A stretch of 59,724 nt of DNA, taken from positions 1 through 59,724 of the forward strand of contig NZ_CABPSP010000022.1 of NCBI RefSeq assembly GCF_902459765.1, given 5' to 3'. The notes below the pieces were generated by a model. The model was not told where the DNA came from. It ran no database searches and saw only the letters and a list, made by a program, of their open reading frames with translations. This stretch comes from Pandoraea anapnoica. Lineage in GTDB: Bacteria; Pseudomonadota; Gammaproteobacteria; Burkholderiales; Burkholderiaceae. The position numbers were made by a program, and so were the translations under genes. Below, one piece after another: positions 8,355-15,766 of the stretch; positions within the stretch are counted from its first letter, which is position 1, and every line of letters starts with the position of its first letter.

Positions 8355-8648
8355 ATGGGCCGAGGAAAGTGCGATGTGAAAAAGCCACACTGGTGATTCG
8401 CTTGGGCGACTATTGCACGCCGGGCTTCAAACTCGGTGGGGTGGCGTTAACCGCTTACCGGGGCGGTCCGGCTCCTGCTGATTTTGGCCACAGACCTTTG
8501 CGGGAGATTCCGCTGCGCAAACGTCGCGGTTGTTAAGTTCCGCAATTCTCGTTTTGTCAGCTTCATCTTGTCGCCCCGCCGGTTGCGTACGTAATGCTAG
8601 GTCATCGTGACCGATGTGTGCCCGAGTTGTTTCTGAGCTTGCCAGATA

Positions 8649-8657
8649 GGGGGGGGG
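8649..8657 (+). repeat. G9 tract
   Basis: Nine G followed by CGCGAC in non-coding DNA between the small RNAs and the recombinase remnant. Confidence 0.9.
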
Positions 8658-8962
8658 CGCGACGTTCAGAAACTATGGGGAAGATCAATCCCCCGACATT
8701 CCTGAGAGTCCAACCGGCATGGTCGACCCGGGCAAGGTCGATGCGAAGAGCGTGATGCGCCGTGGGACGGTCTCACACTAGCTGGAATTGCGCCTCCGGC
8801 TCGTCGATAGATTGCAGATGCAGAAGGGCTCTCAATCATAGGCCAGAAGTGCTTACGATCCCGGCAGCAGTCCACCTGAGAGAACGAAATGTCCGCCAAC
8901 TAGGACGCATATTTTTGTGGAAAATCGCATTTTTGCGTGCGCTGCTGGTCGTGTGTGCGGCG

Positions 8963-9264
8963 CTTCGGCTAACCGAGAAGATCGACACATCGACGGCTGC
9001 GGGGAAGCTCATCACAAACGTTTTCGCCAGTCTGACCGAGTACGACAGGAATCTAACGCGAGAGCGGACGATGGCGGGCCTCAAAGCCGGCAGAGCGCGA
9101 GGGCGTAACGGGGGCCGTCCCCCGAAGATCGGCCCGAAGGAACTACGCGAAATAACGTGTTGCTGGCTGATCCGAGCATGACGGTCACCGATGTGGCGAA
9201 TCGATACGGTGTTAGTCGCACGACTATCCATAAGCATGTGAAGGGAGGTGCGGATGCTGGCTAA
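8963..9264 (+). pseudogene. Serine recombinase (Pin/resolvase type), C-terminal remnant with frameshift
   Basis: From 8963 the frame reads 'LRLTEKIDTSTAAGKL' and then 'FASLTEYDRNLTRERTMAGL' and 'GRNGGRPPKIGPKELRE', the end of the catalytic domain and linker of DNA invertases. After about 9150 the family text continues in another frame: 'NNVLLADPSMTVTDVANRYG' and 'VSRTTIHKHVK', the C-terminal helix-turn-helix, ending TAA at 9262-9264. One extra A in the GAAAT at the break would restore the frame. The catalytic-Ser N-terminal part is missing. This is a relic of a mobile element or inversion system. Confidence 0.75.
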
Positions 9265-9499
9265 GTTGTTGTGTGAGTTGATTTACAGCGCGCGAAATCC
9301 TGTTCGCATTGTGGCGAAGATCTACGCGTGGTGTACCGGCGTGCAGCTCGGCATTCTCTATATCTTGGCGAGCATTGCAGACGCACCGCTTACGACGTTG
9401 CTGCATCCCGCGTTGCGTGCTTTGACGGCGCTCGCGATTCTATTTTTGGTGCCACGGTTGTTCGACGCGGCTCTTAAATTTCTTTATGAGCACGCTTGA
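9254..9499 (+). CDS. Small inner-membrane protein, two transmembrane segments
   Basis: 81 aa from ATG 9254 (GGAGG lies 8 bases upstream; GTG 9248 is the alternative). Two hydrophobic segments are predicted near residues 26-45 and 50-70. The start overlaps the end of the recombinase remnant. Its TGA (9497-9499) overlaps the ATG of the next gene (9499), a TGATG arrangement that implies translational coupling with the exported SH3-like protein. Family unknown; a helper membrane protein is the most I can infer. Confidence 0.6.
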   Translation: MLAKLLCELIYSARNPVRIVAKIYAWCTGVQLGILYILASIADAPLTTLLHPALRALTALAILFLVPRLFDAALKFLYEHA

Positions 9500-9905
9500 T
9501 GCTGCGCGCTCTTCTTTCGGTCGTGTTGGCGGTCGCCGCCGCAAACTGTTCGGCCGTTCTAGCACAGGCACCCACGAACGAGAAACCGTGGTTGTCGCAG
9601 GTCAAGAGGTGGACTGCCAGAAACTCGGCAGCGCAAAGGGCGGCCCCGAGGATCATTTCAGGCCGCCGCTTTTGGCTACGGTTATCGGTGCTGGGCGAGC
9701 CTACTTATATTCCGCGCCCTCACCCGAGTGCATGACCAAACGCATATTCATTATTCCTGGCGACGGCGTCACGGTCTACAAGCCTTACAAGAATTGGTGC
9801 CAGGTCATGTATATCAACCGCAAAACCGACGAAGATTTCGAGGGCTGGATCGAGGGGCGCCGTCTGCGGTTGGGCGGCACGACAGGTGCTGAGAGCGATC
9901 AATAA
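9499..9905 (+). pseudogene. Exported SH3-like protein, frameshifted after the signal peptide
   Basis: ATG 9499 gives a clear signal peptide, 'MLRALLSVVLAVAAANCSAV' then LAQ, but this frame soon degenerates. A different frame, open to 9905, holds the mature domain: 'VVVAGQEVDCQKLGSAKGG', 'PPLLATVIGAGRAYLYSAPS', 'FIIPGDGVTVYKPYKNWCQV' and 'GWIEGRRLRLGG', a bacterial SH3-like layout. One extra A in GAGAAACC (near 9580-9590) would join them. The break is therefore a single-base loss or an assembly error. It is coupled to the membrane gene at 9254. Confidence 0.65.
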
Positions 9906-9996
9906 TCCAATAGTCGCGTCCACCGGGATTTCACTTCCAGCGATCGAACTTCCGCTTGCTATGAAAGCCGTGACGAGATACCACCTTGCCGACCAG

Positions 9997-10022
9997 AAAA
10001 AGCACCCCGTAGGGTGCTTTTT
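9997..10022 (+). terminator. Perfect bidirectional intrinsic terminator
   Basis: AAAAAGCACCC (9997-10007), loop CGTA, GGGTGCTTTTT (10012-10022): an 11-bp perfect stem with A run and T run. Confidence 0.85.
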
Positions 10023-10115
10023 CACATTCTCCAATTTTATCGTGAGCCGAGTAGTAAATAGGCTCTGCCGACTGTGGGCACCGTGCTGCGCGGGGCAATC
10101 GAAATGGAGAATTCC

Positions 10116-10310
10116 ATGCGCCTTTATATTCAAGAAACCATCATTAGCCAGTTTGCCGGCTGGTCGTCGTCCATGATGCCGCTGGTCACTCTGCAAATGC
10201 GTTGTGCAAAGAAAGGCATTAAAGCGGCTCAGTTTGAGGAGGCCATTGATGAACTGGTGAAGGCTGGCCGCTTAGAAAAACCGGCCTTCAACCGTATCAG
10301 GCTGCTGTAA
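10116..10310 (+). CDS. Small hypothetical protein, helical
   Basis: 64 aa. ATG 10116 is chosen because GGAG lies 7 nt upstream; ATG 10104 in the same frame is possible. The protein ('MRLYIQETIISQFAGWSSSM' then a helix rich in K and E, 'AAQFEEAIDELVKAGRLEKP') resembles a small winged-helix-like or Rop-like helical unit: the final 'FEEAIDELVKAGRLEK...RIRLL' looks like the recognition helix and wing of a DNA-binding domain. That is a weak inference. Preceded by a strong terminator, so it is probably monocistronic. Confidence 0.55.
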   Translation: MRLYIQETIISQFAGWSSSMMPLVTLQMRCAKKGIKAAQFEEAIDELVKAGRLEKPAFNRIRLL

Positions 10311-10781
10311 GTCTCACCAACCAACAACAAAGGCCGGGAAACGTGCAGCTGTAAGCGGCAGCAGAAATGCGCTTGCCAGCGCGGCGCGTTTACTGCTGGC
10401 GGCGTGCGCGGCGATGGCACGCTATGAGGCGCGCCCGTTCTATGGCGAGGCCGGTTGATCTGCTGCGAGGCTTGCATCTCGAATGGCATGGACATCGGTT
10501 CGGTGCACATGCACGTCGTCAACAACGTGGACGGCTCCACCCGATCACCTGGACCTGTTATTGCTGCCCGCACGCCACAGGTGTCAGCACAGTAGTATTT
10601 CATTGGATTGTCCCTGTCCACTATGAGTCGGCGGGGCGGTCGTGGCCGCAGACCTGCCCCTCAAATTGACGATGCAACGGATCTACACAGGGAAGTCGCA
10701 TTTCTTCCTGGTGGTCACTCGGCGTGCAATCGTTGTGCCTCACTCTAGGCGTCATCGAAATGATGGGAGACTCACGTGGCG
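10311..10781. other. Gap, possibly a decayed gene
   Basis: In one + frame near 10460-10590 there is a short protein-like stretch (CEACISNGMDIGSVHMHVVN) without a start. It may be a remnant of a lost gene; I cannot name it. Confidence 0.3.
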
Positions 10782-10991
10782 ATGTTCATAGAGACGATCG
10801 GCGGGCATGCGGTAGCAATCGACGTCGGTGAGCGACGTTGCACTGGCTGCTATGACTGGGAATATGTCGCTCGCCTTGGTGAAGACCTAGTGGCGGCTCG
10901 AAACTCCCATCAAGCGCTTTCTACTGAGAGGCGAGCTTTGGAAGAGGCTCGACATCACTTTGCACTGCGCGTTGGCGTAAAGTTGGAGTAG
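10782..10991 (+). CDS. Small hypothetical protein
   Basis: 69 aa from ATG 10782 (GTG 10776 is in frame; GGGAG lies about 11 bases before the latter). The N-terminal 'MFIETIGGHAVAIDVGERRC' and 'TGCYDWEYVARLGEDLVAAR' forms strands followed by a helix; two Cys lie three residues apart (RRCTGCYDW). No signal peptide. The C-terminal half is a charged helix. Function unknown. It is followed by a decayed copy of the 47740-type gene. Confidence 0.55.
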   Translation: MFIETIGGHAVAIDVGERRCTGCYDWEYVARLGEDLVAARNSHQALSTERRALEEARHHFALRVGVKLE

Positions 10992-11007
10992 CCGAAGGCC
11001 GTGCCAG

Positions 11008-11262
11008 TATAGGAGAGTGGGCATTTCGCTTCAGGCGCGGCGAAGGGGGGGGCGCAGGGTGTGAGCGGTGTTTGTCGAGATGGATGTCGGCGGCGCTGCG
11101 CCATTCAAGAGCAGCGGCTATGGCGATGAATTTTTGTCCTCAGCGCTTGCTGTCCTCGTCGAGAAGACGATCGGCGAAGAATTCGCCGACGAACGGGGTG
11201 ATAGCGGGAGTATTTGGGCTGGGGCAGGGCGACTAAAACCAGATGTAGGAGAGAAGTGCTAG
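11008..11262 (+). pseudogene. Decayed paralogue of the gene at 47740
   Basis: Read in frame from 11008 the text runs 'YRRVGISLQARRRGGRRV', TGA (11062-11064), then 'AVFVEMDVGGAAPFKSSGYG' and 'DEFLSSALAVLVEKTIGEEF'. The intact protein at 47740 has 'YRGLQISIQARQEEPRGKW' then 'AVFVAVGEACGATLYESNRH' and 'GNDFASMALAHLAGSTLGEEF'. The TGA stands exactly where the intact copy has Trp, so TGG to TGA is the likely lesion. No start codon is visible. A G8 tract (11045-11052) lies inside the aligned region and keeps the frame. Overlaps the end of the minus-strand gene at 11233. Confidence 0.65.
11045..11052 (+). repeat. G8 tract inside decayed gene
   Basis: Eight G followed by CGCAGG, within the remnant 11008-11262. 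Confidence 0.9.
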
Positions 11263-11460
11263 GTCGAGAGTCGCATGGATTTCTTCGTCAGATAGCTCGT
11301 ACCCGGTGCCGCAATGTTGGCACCTGACTTCCCTGATCTCCTGCTCGCAAACGGCGGCAAGCGACTGTGCGTTGAGGCGGTGACATGCGGGACATTCAGT
11401 GCTTATCGGAACGTCGAACAGGTATTCTGGTTTCAGCCGGTTCAGCAGTGTCTTTAGCAC
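11233..11460 (-). CDS. Small zinc-ribbon protein
   Basis: 75 aa. Two Cys pairs, CPAC at about residues 23-26 and CQHC at about 47-50, are spaced as in a zinc ribbon, and a third Cys (AAVCEQ) lies between. The C-terminal 'DEEIHATLDLALLSYIWF' is a helix with an aromatic tail. The role is unknown; such small ribbons often bind nucleic acid or a partner protein. A second small zinc-ribbon gene is at 48407. Convergent with the decayed gene 11008-11262, overlapping it by 30 bp. Confidence 0.6.
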   Translation of the reverse strand: MLKTLLNRLKPEYLFDVPISTECPACHRLNAQSLAAVCEQEIREVRCQHCGTGYELSDEEIHATLDLALLSYIWF

Positions 11461-12193
11461 GTCTCAATCTCCAGAACGAGTTGGTGAACCCATGGCGCCG
11501 GCCTTGATCGCGGACATCGTCGTTGTTCGACGACAGATGCGCATAGATGGTCACCTAAGTCGCGAAGCCGTTAAATGCGGGAAATCGCAATCTATTCTCG
11601 TTCGTATTTGCATTCATGTTTTCAAAGAGCGCCGGCATGCAGAGGCGAGGACGCTCCAGAGGACCGCCATTGCGTCTACCAATAAGGTAGTAGCTTCGGG
11701 CGACCGATGGTGGGTAACTGGACCAAGTGAGCAAAGGCGCGGCGAGTATTTGACTCGTGCATGTGCTGAGCTGGTTACGTGTCGAACAGTTGTTCCTGCA
11801 AAGGCTTCCACTGCACAATATGATGAATCTGGCCGCTTGCGAACCACCTAGTTGCTTCCGTTGATATGGATGTGTGGTGCCGAGCTCACTCAGTGTGCTC
11901 GTGATTGACGGTAGTTCGGATGTGGTCTCGAAAACCTTTGGATAGGTGTTCGCCGAACGGGGGGGCATATATCACCAGTGCGCGACGTTTTCTTCGACGT
12001 CGTTGCGGTGCTGCGCATCGGTCTGTACGCAGAGGGCGATGGCGTTGGCCCCGTATTTTGTTAGTGAAAGCACGCAGGGATTCCCATGTTCGCTATTTCC
12101 GCGTCCCTTTGGCGGGGGGAGCTCGAGCACGGCGACGGCGCTCAGCCATCTGGCACCGGCGATCGTGTTAGTCCGTTGGCGGTAGGCCGGTAA
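11461..12193. other. Gap without recognisable gene
   Basis: Only shadow-type frames. It contains a weaker copy of the TGCGG-AAA-TCGCA element at 11576 and a G7 tract followed by CA at 11959-11965. Confidence 0.45.
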
Positions 12194-12226
12194 TGCGGAA
12201 AATCGCAAATCTGTTTGGGCGAAGAG
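12194..12226 (+). repeat. Repeated element upstream of small RNA D
   Basis: TGCGGAAAATCGCAAATC and the GGGCG that follows match the element at 7719 closely, at nearly the same distance from the small-RNA terminator. Confidence 0.6.
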
Positions 12227-12254
12227 TTGAACGAACATGCATGCGTTAACGTAC

Positions 12255-12364
12255 GCCCCGCGCGCCTCCCCGGCCCCTCGGTGGTCGGCGCGTGTTGTGC
12301 TCTCCGTTTGTCTTCCCCGAGGCGAATGGCTTCATGCCGCTTCCCTGTGAAGCGGCATTTTTTT
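12255..12364 (+). ncRNA. Small RNA D, double-hairpin type with anti-SD motif
   Basis: CCTCCCC at 12265-12271 is the anti-SD motif. A hairpin TTTGTCT (12307-12313)/AGGCGAA (12320-12326) with loop TCCCCG is followed by ATGGCTTC and the terminator ATGCCGCTTC (12334-12343)/GAAGCGGCAT (12349-12358) with seven T, then GTG. The last 40 bases are nearly the same as in small RNA A. The 5' end and promoter are not certain. Confidence 0.65.
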
Positions 12365-12488
12365 GTGCGTTTAAAAAATGCCGCTCCGCTGTTGGGGCGG
12401 TGCTAGAAGTGAACTCGACGCACGCTCAGTAGTTGCGAATGGTATTGGCGACGCCTATCCTGAAATCGGCCGACTTGCGGTTCTACCC

Positions 12489-12499
12489 GGGGGGGGGGG
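12489..12499 (+). repeat. G11 tract
   Basis: Eleven G between CCC and ATTCGC, in a non-coding stretch just upstream of a strong terminator. Confidence 0.9.
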
Positions 12500-12539
12500 A
12501 TTCGCGATCGGTCAATTGATAACTTAAGTGGTGTGCTGC

Positions 12540-12579
12540 GAGGATGCCGTCTTCCGGTGGATGGCATCCTCATTTTTTT
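12540..12579 (+). terminator. Strong terminator, possibly of another small RNA
   Basis: GAGGATGCC (12540-12548) pairs with GGCATCCTC (12563-12571), followed by A and seven T. There is no gene upstream on this strand for 300 bases apart from small RNA D, so it may end a separate short transcript. Confidence 0.75.
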
Positions 12580-12875
12580 GCTCTTCGTCCGCTGCGAGTC
12601 GTTGTATGACTGCACCAAATGTTGAGATGGCAGTGCGAGCACCTTGGTTCGAGGGCGCAATCTGTCGTATCGCGGCGGCGCTCAGTCTCTGTTTGCTGGC
12701 GAACGTGCCAGCGTCGTAGCAACTATTCAAAGCGCTTCGGGCGATTTGCAATTGAGCATTGCGAAAACTGTTGCGCGAGGCAATAGGCTGTCCGACGGTG
12801 CCGTACGAACAGTAGCAGCCGGACAATTGTGGGTCTCGAGAGTAGCTACGCGCAACGAACTGAACTTGGAATCGC

Positions 12876-12888
12876 GGGGGGGGGGGGG
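12876..12888 (+). repeat. G13 tract followed by CA
   Basis: Thirteen G then CATTGG, about 80 bases upstream of the ankyrin lipoprotein gene, close to where its promoter should lie. Confidence 0.9.
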
Positions 12889-12970
12889 CATTGGTGACGA
12901 ATATCCCAGGCGACTGAACGACTAGCCCTGTATTTCAATAATTTGTTCAAGGATTCGCGGAATCGAAAGC

Positions 12971-13685
12971 ATGAGTAACTCTGTAAAAAAATACTCTTTC
13001 AAGTAGCCGTTTCGTTGGTTCCAGCGTTGGTTTCATGCGCCGCAATGGCCGCGGGTGTGCAACGCGATCCTGCGGTAGTGCTCAACGCGCTTAGGGGGCG
13101 CATATACTCTGTGGGAGAAACGACAGGCGAAGTCGACGACATGATCGCCGCCGAAGCAGATGCGGCCGAAGAGATCCTCCATTATGTTATCGGGGGCTCG
13201 ACCGACGGCCTTCTTGCGCGTGAGAAAGGCAAGTCCCCGCTAGCGATAGCAGCCGAGATGGGCTACCCAAACGTTGTGGCGGCGTTGCTGACGTCCAGCC
13301 TTGTAAGGGCGCATATCAATGACGAGGATGAATGGGGAGTGACGCCGTGGATTGCCGCGAATTTGTCTTTGATGCAGAGTTCCTGGGTATGCAATCCTGC
13401 AGTTGTCGACGATCCATTCAGGTTCGTACCGATGTTAGTAGCACAGCCGTATTACACATCTAATCCAACCCCCCGAATGGGAAGGTGCGTGCAGTGCTCG
13501 AAGAGGCCGGAGCACTCGACGATTTGGCCAAGGCAAAAGATGTGTGGCTGACAAACTGCAAGAATCAATCAGAAGAGGTCAAGGCCGAGGTACAAGCCAG
13601 TACAGACCTGCAAAAAACAGTTCAGTCGCTTGGCGCAGCTGCATTGACGTCATCAAATCTCTTAAGAAGACCACAGAAGCGCTAG
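12971..13685 (+). pseudogene. Ankyrin-repeat lipoprotein, broken at two homopolymers
   Basis: ATG 12971 starts 'MSNSVKK', then A7 (12985-12991) throws it out of frame. With one more A it would run into 'ILFQVAVSLVPALVSCAAMA', a signal peptide with lipobox LVSC. The next frame (13015 on) carries an ankyrin-type repeat, 'KSPLAIAAEMGYPNVVAALL', and 'DEWGVTPWIAANLSLMQ'. At the C6 run near 13470 the frame breaks again; one more C leads into 'NGKVRAVLEEAGALDDLAKA' and a charged helix to TAG 13685. Ankyrin lipoproteins often serve as periplasmic immunity proteins against secreted lipase effectors; that role is inference. The 3' end abuts an IS3 fragment. Confidence 0.72.
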
Positions 13686-13706
13686 CAGAATAACAACAGG
13701 TCCGAG

Positions 13707-13891
13707 CCATAGCGACGATGCCGCTGAGCCAAGGCGACGATCTGCGCTCGCAGGGCCTGATTGCGATCCGGCGCCGGTTGATAACGGTAGGCGCTGGCGC
13801 TCATGCTGATTACCCGCAGGGCTCGGCGCTCGCTCAAGCCACTATCGGTCATATGGCGCACCAGCTCTTGGCGGGACGGTGCGCTCACCAC
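13707..13891 (-). pseudogene. IS3 transposase orfB, N-terminal fragment
   Basis: The text 'MVSAPSRQELVRHMTDSGLS', 'ERRALRVISMSASAYRYQPA' and 'LRAQIVALAQRHRRYG' is the N-terminal part of an IS3-family OrfB before its DDE integrase core. The core is absent, so no active transposase can be made. It overlaps the end of orfA by a few bases, as expected for programmed -1 frameshifting between orfA and orfB in this family. Confidence 0.8.
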
Positions 13892-14154
13892 TTTTTTCGC
13901 AACGCCTCGCGCGTCACCTCATTCTCCAGCAGCGATTCCGCTAGCAGTTTCTTCAACCGAGCGTTTTCGGTCTCCAGATCCTTCAGCCGCTTCGCGTCAG
14001 AGACATTCGTGCCGCCGAACTTACTGCGCCATAGGTAATAGCTGGCCTCTGAAAAGCCGTGCTGACGGCATAGTTCCTTGACCGGTATGCCCGTCTCGGC
14101 TTCCCTCAGGAAGCCGATGATTTGCTCGTCGGTGAATCTCTTCTTCATGTCCAA
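13885..14154 (-). CDS. IS3 transposase orfA
   Basis: 89 aa. A helix-turn-helix of the IS3 OrfA type ('FTDEQIIGFLREAETGIPVK', 'ELCRQHGFSEASYYLWRSKF') is followed by a leucine-zipper-like coiled coil ('LKDLETENARLKKLLAESLL'). In intact elements OrfA makes the DNA-binding half of the OrfAB transposase. With orfB truncated this product can at most bind IS ends. Start at ATG 14154; MKKRFTDEQ at residue 3 is equally likely. Confidence 0.9.
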   Translation of the reverse strand: MDMKKRFTDEQIIGFLREAETGIPVKELCRQHGFSEASYYLWRSKFGGTNVSDAKRLKDLETENARLKKLLAESLLENEVTREALRKKW

Positions 14155-14214
14155 TCTCCTGACTACATGATTGGACTCTAAATCGTCGCGCTACTCAAAT
14201 TGGGGGAGACGTCG

Positions 14215-14702
14215 CACATCAATATCCCCGGATTTATGGCTTTCTACTTAGAACTCCATAATACGCCATCTGTATAACTGTTATAGCGAAGGCGGTAGTA
14301 CCGACCGTTTGATTCTCGGCCTAGGTACCGCAAACTTGAATGCGGGCGCAATACGTAGTAGCGCGCCCGCCGGTCCTCGATCACGAGCTTTGCCTCGATG
14401 CAGTTGCGAAACTATTCCATCGCCAAGCATTCATCACGGAATATTCCGCATGCCGAGTCGAGCGCTGCAGCAACCTGCGAACGCATACTGCCGGTATGCG
14501 TTGCGAGATCTTAACGCATCGGACTGATGGCGGAGGGCTCACGGAATCTGCCTGGACCATCATCCTAAGGGCTGCATGCAGTTTGATGCGAAGTGCATGT
14601 GCCGCGCGCGCCTCGCCGCTTCTAGCCACCTGAATCAGCGTCATGCAGCCCAGCAGCTTGGCGGAGCTCGGAACGTATCGGACGATGCCGGATTGGGTGG
14701 GA
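14215..14702. other. Gap without recognisable gene
   Basis: The only long frame is a minus-strand one that continues under the toxin-antitoxin genes and is judged spurious. Nothing else seen. Confidence 0.5.
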
Positions 14703-14737
14703 TTGAATAACTGTAGCCAGTGGGATACAATATCCCC
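14703..14737 (+). promoter_or_regulatory. Promoter and palindromic operator of the toxin-antitoxin operon
   Basis: TTGAAT (14703-14708), 17 bases, TACAAT (14726-14731): a near-ideal sigma-70 promoter. The -10 box sits inside the palindrome GGGATA-CAA-TATCCC (14722-14736), and the toxin ATG is at 14738. Transcription should begin at or next to the ATG, so the mRNA may be leaderless. The palindrome is a likely site for autorepression by the antitoxin. Confidence 0.65.
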
Positions 14738-15034
14738 ATGATAGAACTGCGCAAAACCGATGAATTTGCCCGCTGGATTGACCGACTTCGCGACGTGTGC
14801 GCTCGCGCTCGCATCCAGGTACGTATTCAGCGGTTGGCCGACGGTAATCCTGGCTACGTGCGAGCGGTCGGCGAGGGTGTTAGTGAATTGAAAATCGACT
14901 ACGGCCCTGGTTACCGGGTGTACTACACGCAGCGCCGCGGCGTTTTCATACTGCTGCTGTGTGGCGGCGACAAGAGCACGCAGGACAGCGACATCAAGCA
15001 TGCATTGAGCCTTGCCCGAGAAATGGAGGATTGA
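14738..15034 (+). CDS. RelE/HigB-superfamily toxin (HI1419-like addiction module killer)
   Basis: 98 aa from ATG 14738 (an upstream GTG at 14720 lies within the promoter and is rejected). Typical family text: 'EFARWIDRLRDVCARARIQV', 'RIQRLADGNPGYVRAVGEGV', 'SELKIDYGPGYRVYYTQRRG' and 'LLLCGGDKSTQDSDIKHA'. Toxins of this group are small ribosome-associated mRNases or gyrase poisons of the RelE/ParE fold; conserved Arg and Lys near 'GYRVYY' and 'GGDKSTQ' are present. The antitoxin gene follows 3 bp downstream in the reversed (toxin first) order usual for the HI1419/HI1420 pair. It appears intact. Confidence 0.88.
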   Translation: MIELRKTDEFARWIDRLRDVCARARIQVRIQRLADGNPGYVRAVGEGVSELKIDYGPGYRVYYTQRRGVFILLLCGGDKSTQDSDIKHALSLAREMED

Positions 15035-15037
15035 GTC

Positions 15038-15328
15038 ATGGCAACAACCACTACCCGTTACGACGTTGCTGGGCACCTGCGCACCGAAGAGGAAATGCAG
15101 GCGTACATCGAGGCTGCGTTCGAGGAAGCCGGCGACGATGCCGCCTTTATCGCCAAGGCACTCGGCGACGTTGCCCGAGCGCGCGGTATGACGCAGGTTG
15201 CCCGGGATGCCGGCTTGTCCCGCGAGAGCCTGTACAAGGCGCTTTCCGGCGAGCGTAGCCCCGACTTCTCGACGCTGCTCAAGGTCATGCGCGCCCTCGG
15301 TATGCGTCTGCACCCAGAGCCAGCCTGA
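15038..15328 (+). CDS. Antitoxin with XRE helix-turn-helix (HI1420 type)
   Basis: 96 aa. N-terminal 'YDVAGHLRTEEEMQAYIEAA' is the toxin-wrapping part of HI1420-family antidotes. The C-terminal helix-turn-helix 'MTQVARDAGLSRESLYKALS' followed by 'GERSPDFSTLLKVMRALGMR' is complete. It starts 3 bp after the toxin stop and should neutralise it and repress the palindromic promoter at 14722. Two further small genes follow within the same operon. Confidence 0.9.
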   Translation: MATTTTRYDVAGHLRTEEEMQAYIEAAFEEAGDDAAFIAKALGDVARARGMTQVARDAGLSRESLYKALSGERSPDFSTLLKVMRALGMRLHPEPA

Positions 15329-15332
15329 AGCC

Positions 15333-15533
15333 ATGTCTCGAGCCCATCCCCGACCACCACGACAGCGCAGGCCAAGGCGAGCACGTCGCCGCGTCACGGT
15401 GTCGATTCCGATTGATGTGAGCGTCATCGAGGCGTTTCGCGCGACCGGGTCCGGCTGGCGCAAGCGAATCAATGCAGCATTGGCCGACTGGCTCAAGAGC
15501 CGCAATCCTGAAGACGCGCCGGAGCAATCATGA
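15333..15533 (+). CDS. BrnA-like antitoxin domain protein
   Basis: 66 aa from ATG 15333, four bases after the previous stop. A highly basic N-terminus (about 20 residues, Arg/Pro) leads to 'RVTVSIPIDVSVIEAFRATG' and 'SGWRKRINAALADWL', the ribbon-helix-helix core of the BrnA/CopG type ('vtiRld.dvl..fra.G.gwq.riNaaLr'). BrnA normally pairs with BrnT; no brnT is present, so it is probably a DNA-binding accessory or a second, orphan antitoxin in this operon. Confidence 0.72.
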   Translation: MSRAHPRPPRQRRPRRARRRVTVSIPIDVSVIEAFRATGSGWRKRINAALADWLKSRNPEDAPEQS

Positions 15534-15766
15534 GCCGTAGCAAACGCAAGACGCCGATTTGTGGCGTTACGAGTGCGGTCAGCGAAGCCGAAGACAAAGC
15601 GCTCTGGCATCGTGCTCACCGCCGAAGCGAGCGCGTTGCCCTTGAGCGTGATGGCATCGAGTACATCGCCAGCAACCGCCATGCTCACTCCTCGACATGG
15701 AGGATGGGCAAGGACGGCAAACACTTTTTCGACGCTGCCGAGTGGCCGACGGTGATGCGGAAATAA
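15530..15766 (+). CDS. Conserved small hypothetical protein linked to mobile DNA
   Basis: 78 aa. Its ATG (15530) overlaps the preceding TGA by 4 bases (ATGA). The opening 'MSRSKRKTPICGVTSAVSEA' with 'EDKALWHRAHRRSER' and the ending 'WRMGKDGKHFFDAAEWPTVM' is a pattern I know from plasmid and phage-derived islands in proteobacteria. No function is established. Last gene of the toxin-antitoxin operon. Confidence 0.75.
   Translation: MSRSKRKTPICGVTSAVSEAEDKALWHRAHRRSERVALERDGIEYIASNRHAHSSTWRMGKDGKHFFDAAEWPTVMRK

Larger units (their letters stand above)
13700..14214 (-). mobile_element. IS3-family insertion sequence, truncated (IS407-like)
   Basis: orfA is complete (13885-14154) and the first part of orfB follows, but orfB stops at the 'RRYG' motif, where unrelated sequence begins near 13706. 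The other end lies near 14214, beyond the orfA leader. The element lies directly after the ankyrin gene and was probably cut by a later deletion. End coordinates are approximate because I cannot pair the terminal repeats. Confidence 0.75.

Noticed and set aside
9254-9905. Phage holin/spanin cassette
   Set aside because: The coupling resembles lysis gene pairs, but no endolysin or phage structural gene is near and the SH3-like domain does not fit a spanin.
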